Shown in pieces: positions 47,181-58,525 of a stretch of 64,000 nt of DNA. The notes under the pieces are model-generated. The model was not told the DNA's origin. It saw only the letters and a list, made by a program, of their open reading frames with translations, and searched no databases. The translations under genes and the position numbers were made by a program. Origin of the DNA: Thinopyrum elongatum (lineage: Eukaryota > Streptophyta > Magnoliopsida > Poales > Poaceae); the NCBI GenBank assembly GCA_011799875.1, contig CM022298.1:53652865-53716864 (forward strand), given 5' to 3'. Within the stretch, counting starts at the first letter, position 1. Every line of letters begins with the position of its first letter.

Positions 47181-47558
47181 AATAGTCATACTTCGATGCC
47201 TTAGGAAAGCGTCCGAGAGCTACCCTCCCCACCCAAGCTAGGATCCAGTGTGATTCAGTATGATGTTTGGGAAGCAAGGGCCCTCGATGTCGTAACTACA
47301 AAGGATCATAGGGAATAAATGTCACCTGAATGATGCGGTCTCGTTTCATAAGTCGTGGGACTTTCATTCTCCTTCACACGAGGATCCAGAGCGGTGCTTG
47401 GGAAGCTCAAACGCACGATAACACACATTTGAGGTTGCACCAGATAGAGGCCGACGATGAGAACGACTAAGTGGAAGTGCTAAACTTTCACTATGCAAAA
47501 GTAAGTCTATACATGCCCAACAACCCACTCAACATAAAGTGAAACAGTAAGTTTACAA
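47181..47558. repeat. ~380-bp direct repeat, copy 1
   Basis: Matches 51382-51764 from AATAGTCATACTTC through CCCACCCAAGCTAGGATCC and TGATTCAGTATGATGTTTGG to CAGTAAGTTT, with modest divergence and a few small indels. Ends are not TG/CA and there is no PBS or PPT next to it, so it is not a recognisable LTR. Confidence 0.85.
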
Positions 47559-49239
47559 GTTATGCACAATGAAAAGATTAAAACTCACATGAGATCTATA
47601 TGAGAAACCCGCTCAAACATATCACCAGAAGGTTTTGGACAACAACTCCTAAGCTATACTACAAAATAAGAATAAAATTACAAACACAACCTACACAAGG
47701 GTCATTAACTTTGGTTGATCCGGGGTGACATGATGGTCAACTCCTATCAACCTTCCCCCTTGGGATGCTTAATTTTTAAGTCTTATACAAAATGATTCCA
47801 CAATGCTTTTATGTTGTTTTTAAGTTGTCGATGATTCAAGCAAGTTTCAATCTTTTACACTTACACTTTTATCTTCATAATGGTAGCCTCTTGGATATCG
47901 AGCATTGCACACTCGCACAATAAGACATGGTGCATACTTCGTTGGTACATACAAATCTCATCAGGAGAACTTCCTCTTGTTCTCATACACATAATCCCAA
48001 ACATGCCCATCATAACCAACAATATGTACATATATAAAATGCAACGCTCCCAAAACTGCATTGTTGCTACTTTGGATGTGAGTATTGTATACACTCCTTA
48101 CTTCAACACTATCATTGGTTTTTTTTTTGTCTAAGCATTGTTTACAATTTGAGTTTTCTTTGTAGATTGTTTTGCAGAGGAGAAACTTAGAGCTAACCAT
48201 GGGTGCATCGCACCTAAGACGAACAGTGAAATTGAAAAAAAAATAGCAAAAGAAATTTAAAAACTGAAATTTTGTGGCTTTGAAGATGCACAGACGTTTT
48301 AGGTACTTGCAAAAATGACATCCTAGGAGGTCCAACGTTTTTGTGTCTTGGAATGCACACAATTTTTTTATTATCATTTCCCCTAGTTTCTGATTTTACA
48401 AAACATGTCTCTTTTGCACTGTGATCGATGTCATGGTAAAGATGGACAGAGTGTCAATTGACCTATGGTTGGCTGCTATGTTAGTCCTCACATGCCATGA
48501 ATCTTGTGATTTGCGCTTATTTCATCCATGACCTTCCTCTTGGATGGTGGCATGAGTATGCTTGAAGTAGAAGTGAGGTACGGTTTGCGCTTAGTTTATT
48601 TTGGCTACTTGTTGTTCTTAGCTTACCTTGGTTGTTCCTGACTTTAAAACCAAACTAAGTTAAGCTAATTTTATAGGAAATGATAGGGTGCATGAAGGAA
48701 CAAGGGAAGTGGCAACCATGCATTGTGTTCTTCTGCATTCTATAGGACCAAACATTGAAAACCAACCAACTATTTTCTCTTGTGCACTGAATGTGTAAAG
48801 TGATCGTGTCATGAAAACATAGTACTATTTGTAAATGTATGAAGTGAGAGCATCATGTGAGTTTGTTCTTGAACTACATTGGTCAATTAGGTCGTTTGTA
48901 GGTAGTTGAAAACATTGAAACAACTTTCATGATCAATTTCTCGAGAACCATATTGAAGTTGAGAATTCTTGTTCCTGATACTAGTTCATGAAATACTCGC
49001 TCTGTTGCTTTACACATCATCCTTTGTGAGATTTTGTTGCTATGAACATAAATCATATGTTCTAAACATAGGAAATAAGATATTAGAGGGAGCAATTTGG
49101 GTATTTCTAATGATCTCCATTGACACATTAAACTGTGTGGAGAATTACATGGTTATAACATATGTAAACAAAGAGAAACTCAATATTTTATTGATGGTTG
49201 AACTTGATAGGTCAGATTGTTTTACGCATCTTATTGACC
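47559..49239. other. Unassigned AT-rich DNA
   Basis: No long ORF and no element ends recognised. Contains homopolymer T and A runs (48119-48129, about 48235-48243) and a partly palindromic GGTGCATCGCACC near 48203. May include the 5' part of the decayed LINE that follows, but I cannot show it. Confidence 0.45.
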
Positions 49240-51346
49240 GGTATGTCAAATGGTGAATGCCTGGAAAGAGAAAACTATGTCCCTTGGAGGCATGGAAGTG
49301 CTTCTAAAAGCAGTTGCTCGACGAATTCCAACAAATGTAATTCCCATGTTTAGGCTCCCAAATAAAATCTGTAAGGGAATCACCGACCCTATGGCAAAAT
49401 ATTGGTGGGTTGATGATGAGAACTAGAGAAGAATGCACTGGCTAGCATGGTGGAAAATGTGTGTTCCAAATGATATAGGAGAAATGTGTTTTAGAGACTT
49501 GGGTAGCTTTAATAAAGCACTACTAGCTAAGAAAGTTTTGCGTCTGATTGAAAATAATTAATCCTTACGTGCAAGAATTCTCGGGGCCAAATATTACCTG
49601 GATGATAATATCTTGTCAGTTAAGAAGGGCTCTTTGTATGTTTGCAAAGTATTTGCTCAAGTATTGAGACTTTTAACCAAGAATGTATCTAGAGAATTGG
49701 AAATGGCTTAAATGTTAATATTTGGGATGATTCATGGATCCCCACTAGTAGCTCTAGGAAGATACTTAATAGACAAGGCGCTACACTCCTCACTATGGTA
49801 CATGAGCTTATTGTCCGGCCACTGAACAATGGGATGAAATACTAATTAGAAATAATTTTTGGGAATATGATGAAGATATAATCCTCCAAATCCCACTACC
49901 AAATGGAGAGAAGAAAGATTTTGTTGCTTGGAAGTATACAAAGTCTCATAATTTCATGGTATGATCAGCCCACTATCTTGTATGAAATCTTAGGTTTGAC
50001 AGAAAATTTGAAGGTAGTAACATCCAAGGTGGATCGGTTGCCAACCCAATTTGGAAAGAACTATGGAAACTAAAAATCTTAGGCAAAGTCAAGGTTCATG
50101 TTTGGAGAACGTTACCTGGTGTGATTCCATGTAAATCTATTCTTGTTGTCCGGCATATGAAAATTTATGCTAGATGTCTTGTGTGTCAAGTGCATACTGA
50201 AGACATACGACATGCTCTTTTTTAATGTGGCCGAGCGTAGAAAGTTTGGGAAAACATGGGCTTATTGGAAGTGAAAAGAGCTTTGATCGTTGATAGGGCC
50301 GGTTCGGCTATACTGAAGGAACTGATTTGTAGTTTGATTGATGACCCACTCTATCTGGCTCAAATCCCGGTAGCATATCTGATTATGGTGGATAGTTGTT
50401 GGTTCATATGGCGGGAAAGGAGCCAGTGCGCAAAGGGGGATAAGATCCCTAAACCTGAATGTTTCGCTTTATCAATACAAGCCCTTGCTCTGAACTTTTG
50501 TCGGGCAGGTATTGTTCATCATCTGGAAAAAGAGGTAATGTGGGCTAAACCACTGCATGGTACTCTCAAGTTGAATATATGAAGCGCTTGTGTATATATG
50601 AAGCGCTGGTGTTCACCTTGCTGCAGACGTTACCTCATGACCAGTTTGTGAAAGTAGCAGTAACTCTTTGGGCGATTTGGTCGGCTCGGCACAAGGCCAT
50701 CCACGAGGGGATTTTCCAATCACCGCATGCTACACACTCTTTTGTCAATCTTTTTATTGACGAGCTTGTCATTGTACAGGACAGAAGCCCGAGATCACCC
50801 TTGCATGCCTAGTTGTTCCAGGGCCACGGGTGATACAACGACCAAAGGCTCCGCCGGAAAATTATGCCAAAATACACATTGACGCGGGAGTTAGAGCATC
50901 AAGAGGCGGATCAACAGCAATGATTTGCCAGGACAGAAACTGAAATTACTTGGCAAGTTCGGCATTGGTTATCGTGGGAGTCCATGATCCAACAACCTTG
51001 GAGGCGATTGCCATCTGAGAGGCTATATCTTTGGCAGAGGACCTGCAGCGTCATAACTTTGTGATAGCATCAGATTCAAAATAGGTTGTTGGTTACATTT
51101 TGAAGGGAAATAATGGAAGCTACTATGGAGCGATCATTAGAGAAATCAAAACCCGAGCAACTCCTTTTTCTTGTATTTTTATGTTTGAGAGTCGAGCAGT
51201 TAATGTGGAAGCACACAACTTAGCTAAAATTTCTATTTCTTTAGCTCTAGGGCGTCATGTGTGGTTTGGCCAACCTCATGACCCGGTAGGTATCCCACTG
51301 TATGTGGACTATGATCAATAAAATTTGGCTTTACCCCTCAAAAAAA
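49240..51346 (+). pseudogene. LINE (non-LTR retrotransposon) ORF2 3' remnant
   Basis: Translated in shifting frames: SLGGMEVLLKAVARRIP and KYWWVDDEN (RT thumb region), WLAWWKMCVP and FRDLGSFNKALLAKKVLRLI, then a zinc-binding-RT-like part (KVKVHVWRTLPGVIPCKS, about 50085-50150; a CxxC-like RCLVCQ follows). Further on is an RNase H-like domain (about 50850-51290) with AKIHIDAGVRAS, FVIASDSK and SRAVNVEAHNLAK. Stops and frameshifts are frequent. An A7 run (51340-51346) 19 bp after the last stop fits a degraded poly-A tail. 5' truncated or unrecognisable upstream; no clear TSD. Confidence 0.8.
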
Positions 51347-51381
51347 GTTAACCCGGGATCTTGGTTAAAATCAAACCTGTA

Positions 51382-51764
51382 AATAGTCATACTTCTATGC
51401 CTTTGGAAAGCGTCCAAGAGCTACACTTCCCACCCAAGCTAGGATCCAGTGTGATTCAGTATGATGTTTGGGAAGCAAGGACCCTCGATGTCGTAAGTAC
51501 AAATGATCATAGGGAATAAATGGCACCTAGATGATGGGGTCTCATTTCATAAGTCGTGGGACTTTCGTGATCCTTCACACAAGGATCCAGAGCGGTACTT
51601 GGGAAGATCAAATGCATGATTAACACACATTTGAGGTTGCGCCAGATAGAAGACAATCGACGATGAGAACGACTAAGGGGAAGTGCTAAACTTTCACTAC
51701 GTAAAAGTAAGCCTATACATGCCCAACAACCCACTCAACATAAAGCAAAACAGTAAGTTTGCAA
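51382..51764. repeat. ~380-bp direct repeat, copy 2
   Basis: Second copy of 47181-47558, same orientation, 4.2 kb downstream. The LINE 3' end lies only 35 bp before it. A TTAACCCGG motif flanks it on both sides (51347-51382 and 51838-51873). Confidence 0.85.
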
Positions 51765-52087
51765 AATTCTTCCTTTTGCTAATTTTGGTTACTACAAAAT
51801 GTCAAAGAAAATTTTACAGAGAAAAAAAGTGACCCTAGTTAACCCGGAATATTAGTTAAAATCGAACTTGTAAGTATGCCCTTCGATAGAGTCGGCAAGC
51901 ACACACACAATGGTGAGTGAAGCCTTGCCCGAAGCTTGTTGATGTCGTCCAGGATATGCAAGATGCCCATGAGGTTGCGGTCGCCATCATCATGGCCCTG
52001 TCGACGCCTCGGTAGTAGACTGTAGGCGGTGAGCCAACGGCCGACCACCCCAGAGCCATGCCATGTCACTCCTGACGTGCTGACAAC
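51765..52087. other. Unassigned flank of the gag-protease element
   Basis: Contains GATGTCGTCCAGGATATG followed by CCATGAGGTTGCGG (51942-51980), a diverged copy of which lies at 60283-60317 on the far side of the inserted element. Ends in CTGACGTGCTGACAAC, the last five bases being the TSD. No credible gene; the minus-strand frame 52069-51839 is short and unsupported. Confidence 0.5.
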
Positions 52088-53683
52088 TGATACGTCTCCA
52101 ACGTATCTATAATTTTTGATTGTTCCATGCTGTTATATTATCATTCTTGGATGTTTTATAATGATTTTATAGTAATTTTATATCATTTTTTGGTACTAAC
52201 CTATTGACATAGTGCCAAGTGCCAGTTGCTGTTTTTTGCATGTTTTTTACATCGCAGGAAATCAATACCAAACGGAGTCCAAATGCAGCGAAACTTTTTG
52301 TGGATTTTTTTGGACCAGAAGACATCCAGTGGGCCGGAGAAGCGCCTGGGGGGGGTGCTCCGAGGGGAGCACAATTCACCAGGGCGCGCCTGGAGGCCCA
52401 GGCGCGCCCTAGTGGGTTGTGCCCACCTCGGGTGCCCCCTGAACCGCCTCTTTACTCTATAAATACCCCAATATTCCAGAAACCCTAGAGGAGTCGACGA
52501 AAATCAATTCCAGCCGCCGCAAGTTCCAGAAACCACAGATCCAATCTAGACACCATCACGGAGGGGTTCATCATGTCCATTGGTGCCTCTCCGATGATGC
52601 GTGAGTAGTTCTTTGTAGACCTACGGGTCCGTAGTTAGTAGCTAGATGGCTTCCTCTCTCTCTTTTGATTCTCAATACAACGGTCTCTTGGAGATCTATT
52701 TGATGTAACTCTTTTTGCAGTGTGTTTGTTGGGATCCGATGAACTTTGAGTTTATGAACAGATCTATCTTTTTATCCATGAAAGTTATTTGAGTCTTCTT
52801 TGATCTCTTATATGCATGATTACTTATAGCCTTGTATTTCTTCTCCGATATTTGGGTTTTGTTTGGCCAACTTGATCTATTTATCTTGCAATGGGAAGAG
52901 GTGCTTTGTGATGGGTTCGATCTTACGGTGCTTGATCCCAGTGACAGAAAGGGAACCGACACATATTTATCGTTGCTATTAAGGATAACAAGATGGGGTC
53001 TATTTCTACATAAATAGATCTTGTCTACATCATGTCATCGTTCTTATTGCATTACTCCGTTTTTCCATGAACTTAATACACTAGATGCATGCTGGATAGC
53101 AGTCGATGTGTGGAGTAATAGTAGTAGATGCAGGCAGGAGTCGGTCTACTAATCTTGGACGTGATGCCTATATAATGATCATTGCCTGGATATCGTCATG
53201 ATTATTTGAAGTTCTATCAATTGCCCAACAGTAATTCGTTTACCCACCGTTTGGTATTTTTCTCGAGAGAAGCCACTAGTGAAACCTACAGCCCCCGGGT
53301 CTCTTCTTTAATATATTTGCCTTCGCGATCTATTTTTATTTGCTTTTATTTTCAGATCTATATTTCCAAAAACCCAAAAATACCTTGCTGCACTTTATTT
53401 TAATTTGCTTTTATTCAAGATCTATTTATCCAATCTATCATATTTTTATCCTATCCTTTTGCCAATTTCTGGCATCGTTACCCGAAAGGGATTGACAACC
53501 CCTTTAACACGTCGGGTTGCGAGTAGTTGTTATTTGTGTGAAGGTGCTGTTTACGTAGTGTTGCTTGGTTCTCCTACTGGTTCGATAACCTTGGTCTCAT
53601 CACTGAGGGAAATACCTACCGTTGTTGTGCTGCATCATCCCTTCCTCTTTGGGGAAATACCGACGTAGTTCAAGCCAACATCA
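52088..53683 (+). repeat. 5' LTR of gag-protease element (1596 bp)
   Basis: TGATACGTCTCC to AGCCAACATCA. A TATAAAT box near 52459-52465 (CTCTATAAATACC) precedes the leader. Differs from the 3' LTR by scattered substitutions and a few 1-3-bp indels. Confidence 0.92.
52459..52467 (+). promoter_or_regulatory. TATA box of 5' LTR
   Basis: CTATAAATACC in U3, just upstream of the AAACCCTAGAGGAGTC leader; the same box is in the LTRs at 58526 and 61902. Confidence 0.7.
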
Positions 53684-53694
53684 AAAGGAATTTC

Positions 53695-53769
53695 TTGCGC
53701 CGTTGCCGGGGAGGATCAAGTCAAGATAGTCTCCCGGCCACTAGCCATTTCTGGCGCCGTTGCCGGGGA
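53695..53769 (+). other. Two tandem primer-binding-site motifs
   Basis: TTGCGCCGTTGCCGGGGA at 53695-53712, 12 nt from the LTR end, and TGGCGCCGTTGCCGGGGA at 53752-53769, 69 nt from it. The second is the canonical 18-mer used by the nested element at 32077-32094; the first has GG changed to TG at its tRNA-terminal end. The two lie in a ~57-bp tandem duplication. Confidence 0.75.
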
Positions 53770-53957
53770 GACATCATCAACATCTACCAGGTTCCTAATC
53801 ACAAATCTCATCTCCTCGCAATTTACATTATTTGCCATTTGCCTCTCGTTTTTCTCTCCCCCACTTCACAAAAATTTGCCATTTTATTCGCCCTCTTTTT
53901 CGTTCGCCGTTTTCTTGCCGGATCTGTTTTTGAGTGCAATCTTGTTGCGTAGTCACA

Positions 53958-56040
53958 ATGACTCAAGAGAACACCAAGTTGTGTGATTTCTCAAATACCA
54001 ACAACAATGATTTTATTGGCACTCCGATTGCTCCTCCCGCCACTAGTGCGGAGTCTTGTGATATTAATATTGCTTTGCTGAATCTTGTTATGAAAGATCA
54101 ATTTTCCGATACTCCTAATGAGGATGCCGCATCCCATCTTAACACATTCATGGAATTATGCGATATGCAAAATAAAAAAAGATGTGGACAATGATGTTGT
54201 GAAGTTGAAATTATTTCCGTTTTCTTTGCGAGATCATGCAAAAATTTGGTTTTCTTTGTTGCCTCGCCATAGTATCAATTCTTGGAATAAGTGCAAAGAT
54301 GCTTTCATTACTAAGTATTTTTCGCCCGCAAAAATTATTTCCCTTAGAACGCAGATCATGAATTTCAAGCAACTTGAGCATGAGCATGTTGCACAATCTT
54401 GGGAAAGGATGAAAATGATGCTAAGGAATTGCCCAACTCATGGGTTAAATCTTTGGATGATCATACAAATTTTTTATGCGGGGTTGAATTTTGTTTCTTG
54501 TAATCTTTTAGATTCTGCCGCGGGTGGTACTTTTATGGAAATTACTTTGGGTGAAGCCACCAAATTGCTTGATAATATGATGGCAAATTATTCACAATGG
54601 CATACCGAAAGAGCTCCAACAAGTAAAAAGGTTAATTCGGTTGAAGAAATTTCTTCTTTGAGTGAAAAGGTTGATGCTCTTATGAAATTGGTTGCTAGTA
54701 AAAGTGCTCCTATTGATTTTAATTATGTGCCTTTTTCTACTTTGATTGAGCAAAATAGTGATGCCATAGATGTGAATTTTATCTCTCGAAATAATTTCAA
54801 TAACAATGCTTATAGAGGTAATTTTAATCCTAGGCCTTTTCCTAGTAATTCCTCTAATAATTATGGTAATTCCTATGGTAATCAATCTTATAATAATAAT
54901 AGGAACACCTCTGATCTTGAGAATAATATTAAAGAATTTATCAACACTCAAAAAGTTTTCAACACTACAATGGAAGAAAAGTTGAATAAGATTGATGATT
55001 TGTCTAGAAGTGTTGATATAATTTCTCATGATGTGGAAAATCTCAAGATGAAAATTTTTGTGCCTAAGGTAGAGGAATCAATTAAAGCTCTTTATGTTTC
55101 TATGGATGAAAGTAAGAAAAGAACCGCTATGCTTAGAGCTAGAAGAGAATTTTTAGAAAAAGCGTTTTCTAGTGATTGCTTTCATAAAAGTGATGAAGAT
55201 CTTAAAATGATTGGTGTTTCTTCTATTGATTCCTTGTTTAGTAAAATTAAGATTGATGAAAAAGGGACTGGAGAAGAGTCAACTTTAGCTAGAAGGCGTC
55301 CCGATAATTCGGAGGGTAAAAATCTTGTTGATAAAATTGATAAAAGTGGGTTTGAAGAGGTCAAAATTTTAACTAGTGATGTGCCTACTCTTTTGGATTA
55401 CAAAGACTTTAATTATGATAGTTGCTCTTTGATTGATTGTATTTCTTTGTTGCAATCCATGATTAATTCACCCCATGCGTATGAACAAAATAAAGCTTTT
55501 ACTAAACATATTGTTGATGCTATGATGAAAGCTTTGGAAGAAAAGTTGGAATTAGAAGTTTCAATTCCTAGAAAATTACATGATGAGTGGGAACCTACTA
55601 TCAAAGTCAAGATTAAAAATTATGAGTGTTTTGCTTTATGTGACTTGGGTGCTAGTGTTTCTACAATTCCGAAATCTTTATGTGATGTGCTTGGTCTTAC
55701 CGATATTGAAGAATGTTCTTTAAATTTGCACTTGGCGGATTCTACTATTAAAAAGCCTATGGGAAGAATTAATGATGATCTTATTCTTGCAAATAGGAAT
55801 TATGTGCCCATAGATTTTATTGTTCTTGATATTGATTGCAATCCGTCTTGTCCAATTATTCTTGGTAGACCGTTTTTACGCACTATTGGTGCCGTGATTG
55901 ATATGAAAGAAGGCAATATTAAATTCCAATTTCCACTAAGGAAGGGTATGGAACACTTCCCTAGAACAAGAATTAGGCCACCATATGAATCAATCATGAG
56001 GGCATCTTATGGATCTAGAAATAAAGAGGACAAGACTTAG
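53958..56040 (+). pseudogene. gag-protease polyprotein with frameshift at A7
   Basis: ATG 53958 (MTQENTKLCDFSN) runs 73 codons to an A7 run (54174-54180), after which the homologous frame is the next one, open to the stop at 56040. The capsid-like part has LFPFSLRDHAKIWF and LPRHSINSWNKCKDAF, then ERMKMMLRNCPTHGLN and FYAGLNF. Next come an Asn-rich segment (NNYGNSYGNQSYNNNRN, about 54850-54905) and a probable coiled coil. A retropepsin-like domain near the end has CDLGASVSTIPKSL (Asp-Leu-Gly-Ala-Ser in place of Asp-Thr/Ser-Gly) and CPIILGRPFL. No Cys zinc knuckle and no RT follow. One base lost from the A-run would join the two frames, so this is a single-lesion pseudogene or a slippage site; I favour the lesion. 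Confidence 0.82.
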
Positions 56041-58525
56041 ATCCTTGCTTTATGCCTAGCTAGGGGCGTAAAACAATAGCGCTTGTTGGGAGGCAACCCA
56101 ATGAATACAATTTATTTTTGTCTTTTGCTTTCTGTTATTGAGTGTTTGCACAATTATGCTACTATTATGATTGTGTTTTTTGTGTTTTAATAAGTATTTG
56201 TGCCAAGTAAAGCCATTGGGATAGCTTTGGTGATAGTTGATTTGATCTTGTTGGAAAACAGAAACTTTTGTGTCCATAAAAATAATTGTTTAGAATTACA
56301 GAAGTGAGGAAAAATTCTGAATTTGTTACACAAGATTGATATACAAATTTCATCTGTTGTCCTAATTTCTAAGAATTTTTGGAGTTACAGAATTATGAGA
56401 ACAATTCGCATCTTTATATACTGCTCTGTTTTTGACAGATTCTGTTTTCATTGTGTTATGTGCTTATTTTGATGATTCTATGGTTTTCTTTGAAGAGTTT
56501 TTGCCATGGAAAAGTTAGAATACAGTAGACATAATGCAATAACAAAATTTGAATAGGTTTTCTACAGTACTTAAAGTAAAGATTGGTTTTCTTATACTAA
56601 CGGATCTCATGAAGGTTTTGTTATGTTTTGTGTGATTGAAGTTATCAAGTTTTGGGTGATGTTACGATGGATGAAGGAATAAGGAGTAAGAAGAGCCTAA
56701 TCTTGGGGATGCCCATGGCACCCCAAGCCATTATCCAAAGAGAAGCAAGCAACTAAGCTTGGGGATGCCCCGAGTGGCATCCCCTCTTTCTTCTAACGAC
56801 CATCGGTATTTTACTTGAAACTATATTTTTATTCGTCACATATTATGAGTTTTGCTTGGAGCGTCTTGTATGATATGAGTCTTTGCTTGTTTTTCCTTTT
56901 GTTTTAAGTCTTGAATCCTTGCTGGACACACCTATTTGAGAGAGCCAAAATTATGCCATGACTTGTTAGAATTGCTCTCTATGCTTCACTTAAATTTTTA
57001 TGAGCTATGGAATTGCTCTAGTGCTTCACTTATATCTTTTTGAGCACGGTGTGCTTTGTTATTTTTGAAGAAATGCTCTCATGCTTCACTTATATTTGTT
57101 TGAGAGTTAGTAATTTTTTAAAGAAATTCTCTCTTGCTTCACTTAAATTAATTTGAGAGAAAGAAATATTATGCTCATGATCTTCACTTATATTTGTTTG
57201 AGCTTATCAAAAGCAACATATAAAAATTAGTTCCAAAGTGATAGATATCCAAGAAGGATATAATAAAAACTTTCATGAAGATCATTGGACAAAATAAACT
57301 TGATTCCTTGTAATAGTTTTGAGATATGATGATGTGATATGTGAGTCATGTTGATGAGTAATTGTGCTTTAGTAAGAATCTTGGTGTTAAGGTTTGTGAT
57401 TCCCTATGCAAGCACGAAAGTCAATAGTCATGCAATGAAATTACATCCTACTTGTGGTGCATTATTCGGTGTTAATTATGCTTAATGCTCGCTTATGAGA
57501 TTATTCGTTTCTTGGTTGGTCACTTCTCAATCTTTTGCTAGCCTTCATTTTGCACTAAGTATGATCACTACTTGTGCATCCAAAAACCTTTAAACCAGTT
57601 TTGCCACATGAGTCCACTATATCTACCTATATGCGGTATTCTTTTGCCGTTCTAAGCAAATTTGTATGTGCCATCTCTAATTTTCAAAATAAATTTCTCT
57701 TTTGTGTGCTCGTACCGCTCGCGAGGCGGTGAGGGGTGGCCGATATTTTCCATGCTAGATATGTTATTCTCACGATGAGTGTTTATTCACTTGTTATTGC
57801 ACGAGAGTAAGGCAAAGGTATTAGGGATACCCAGTCTCGAAATGAAAAATGAATTTACTTTATGTTGTCAAATAATAAATTCCTTGGAAAGTGTTGGTAT
57901 GGAGGGCACCCGTGGATATGGTTAGCCATGGAAAGTGAAAGTATGGTGGAAAAAGGAATAAACTTTATTTTCTGTTTGGGAACCGCCTATGATATATCTA
58001 GCATGGAAAGTGTAGGGAACTCTAAGTCGTTTTCGTTGGTGGGAAAAGTATGCCTCCCAAAATGTTTTTATCTCTAAGTTTTTCGCTTTGAGCTCTGGCA
58101 CCTCTACAAATCCCTACTTCCCTCCGCGAAGGGCCTTTCTTTTACTTTATGAAATTTTTATTTTTATTTGAGTCTCCACCTTCTCTTATAAAGCACCAAC
58201 TAGGAGGCACTATGATCATACTTGAGCATTGGGTGTAGCTAATATGCGAGTGTGTTTTATGAATGGATCAATGTTTGAGCATGATGGGCTAGGGATAACT
58301 TATTTTAGCATTGATATTTTGAAAGACATGGTTGCTTGTTGATATGCTTGAGTATTTAAGTCTCATGTCAAAACTAGACTATTGCTTTGCACCATATAAA
58401 AGTCCAAATGTCCATGCTATAAAGAAAAGAATATGAGATGACATGTTAGGCAGCATTCCACATCAAAAATTCTGTTTTTATCATTTACCTACTCGAGGAC
58501 GAGCAGGAATTAAGCTTGGGGATGC
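56041..58525 (+). other. Non-coding 3' internal region and PPT
   Basis: No credible ORF. Contains GCTTGTTGGGAGGCAACCC just after the gag stop, two hairpins (56702-56784), and the PPT AATTAAGCTTGGGGATGC (58508-58525) next to the 3' LTR. Colinear in reverse complement with 28659-31200 of the nested element. Confidence 0.8.
56702..56784 (+). other. Two adjacent hairpins in 3' internal region
   Basis: CTTGGGG (56702-56708) pairs with CCCCAAG (56721-56727), with an inner TGCC/GGCA pair; GGGGATGCC (56761-56769) pairs with GGCATCCCC (56776-56784), loop CCGAGT. They lie about 1.8 kb before the PPT, as do the hairpins of the nested element. Confidence 0.7.

Noticed and set aside
46705..49239. Possible host gene in the unassigned region
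   Set aside because: Only short ORFs with no splice-consistent structure or recognisable protein; nothing to support a gene.
47181..51764. Direct repeats as LTRs of one retrotransposon around the LINE
   Set aside because: No TG/CA ends, no PBS or PPT, and the enclosed coding is LINE-type, not LTR-type.
52212..52488. Overlapping 66-89-aa ORFs, repeated at 58650 and 62026
   Set aside because: Located in U3 of the LTR in several frames at once; GC-rich leader sequence, not protein genes.
53405..53668. 87-aa ORF repeated at 59841 and 63217
   Set aside because: Lies in the LTR 3' part and is repeated only with it; ends at the LTR boundary.
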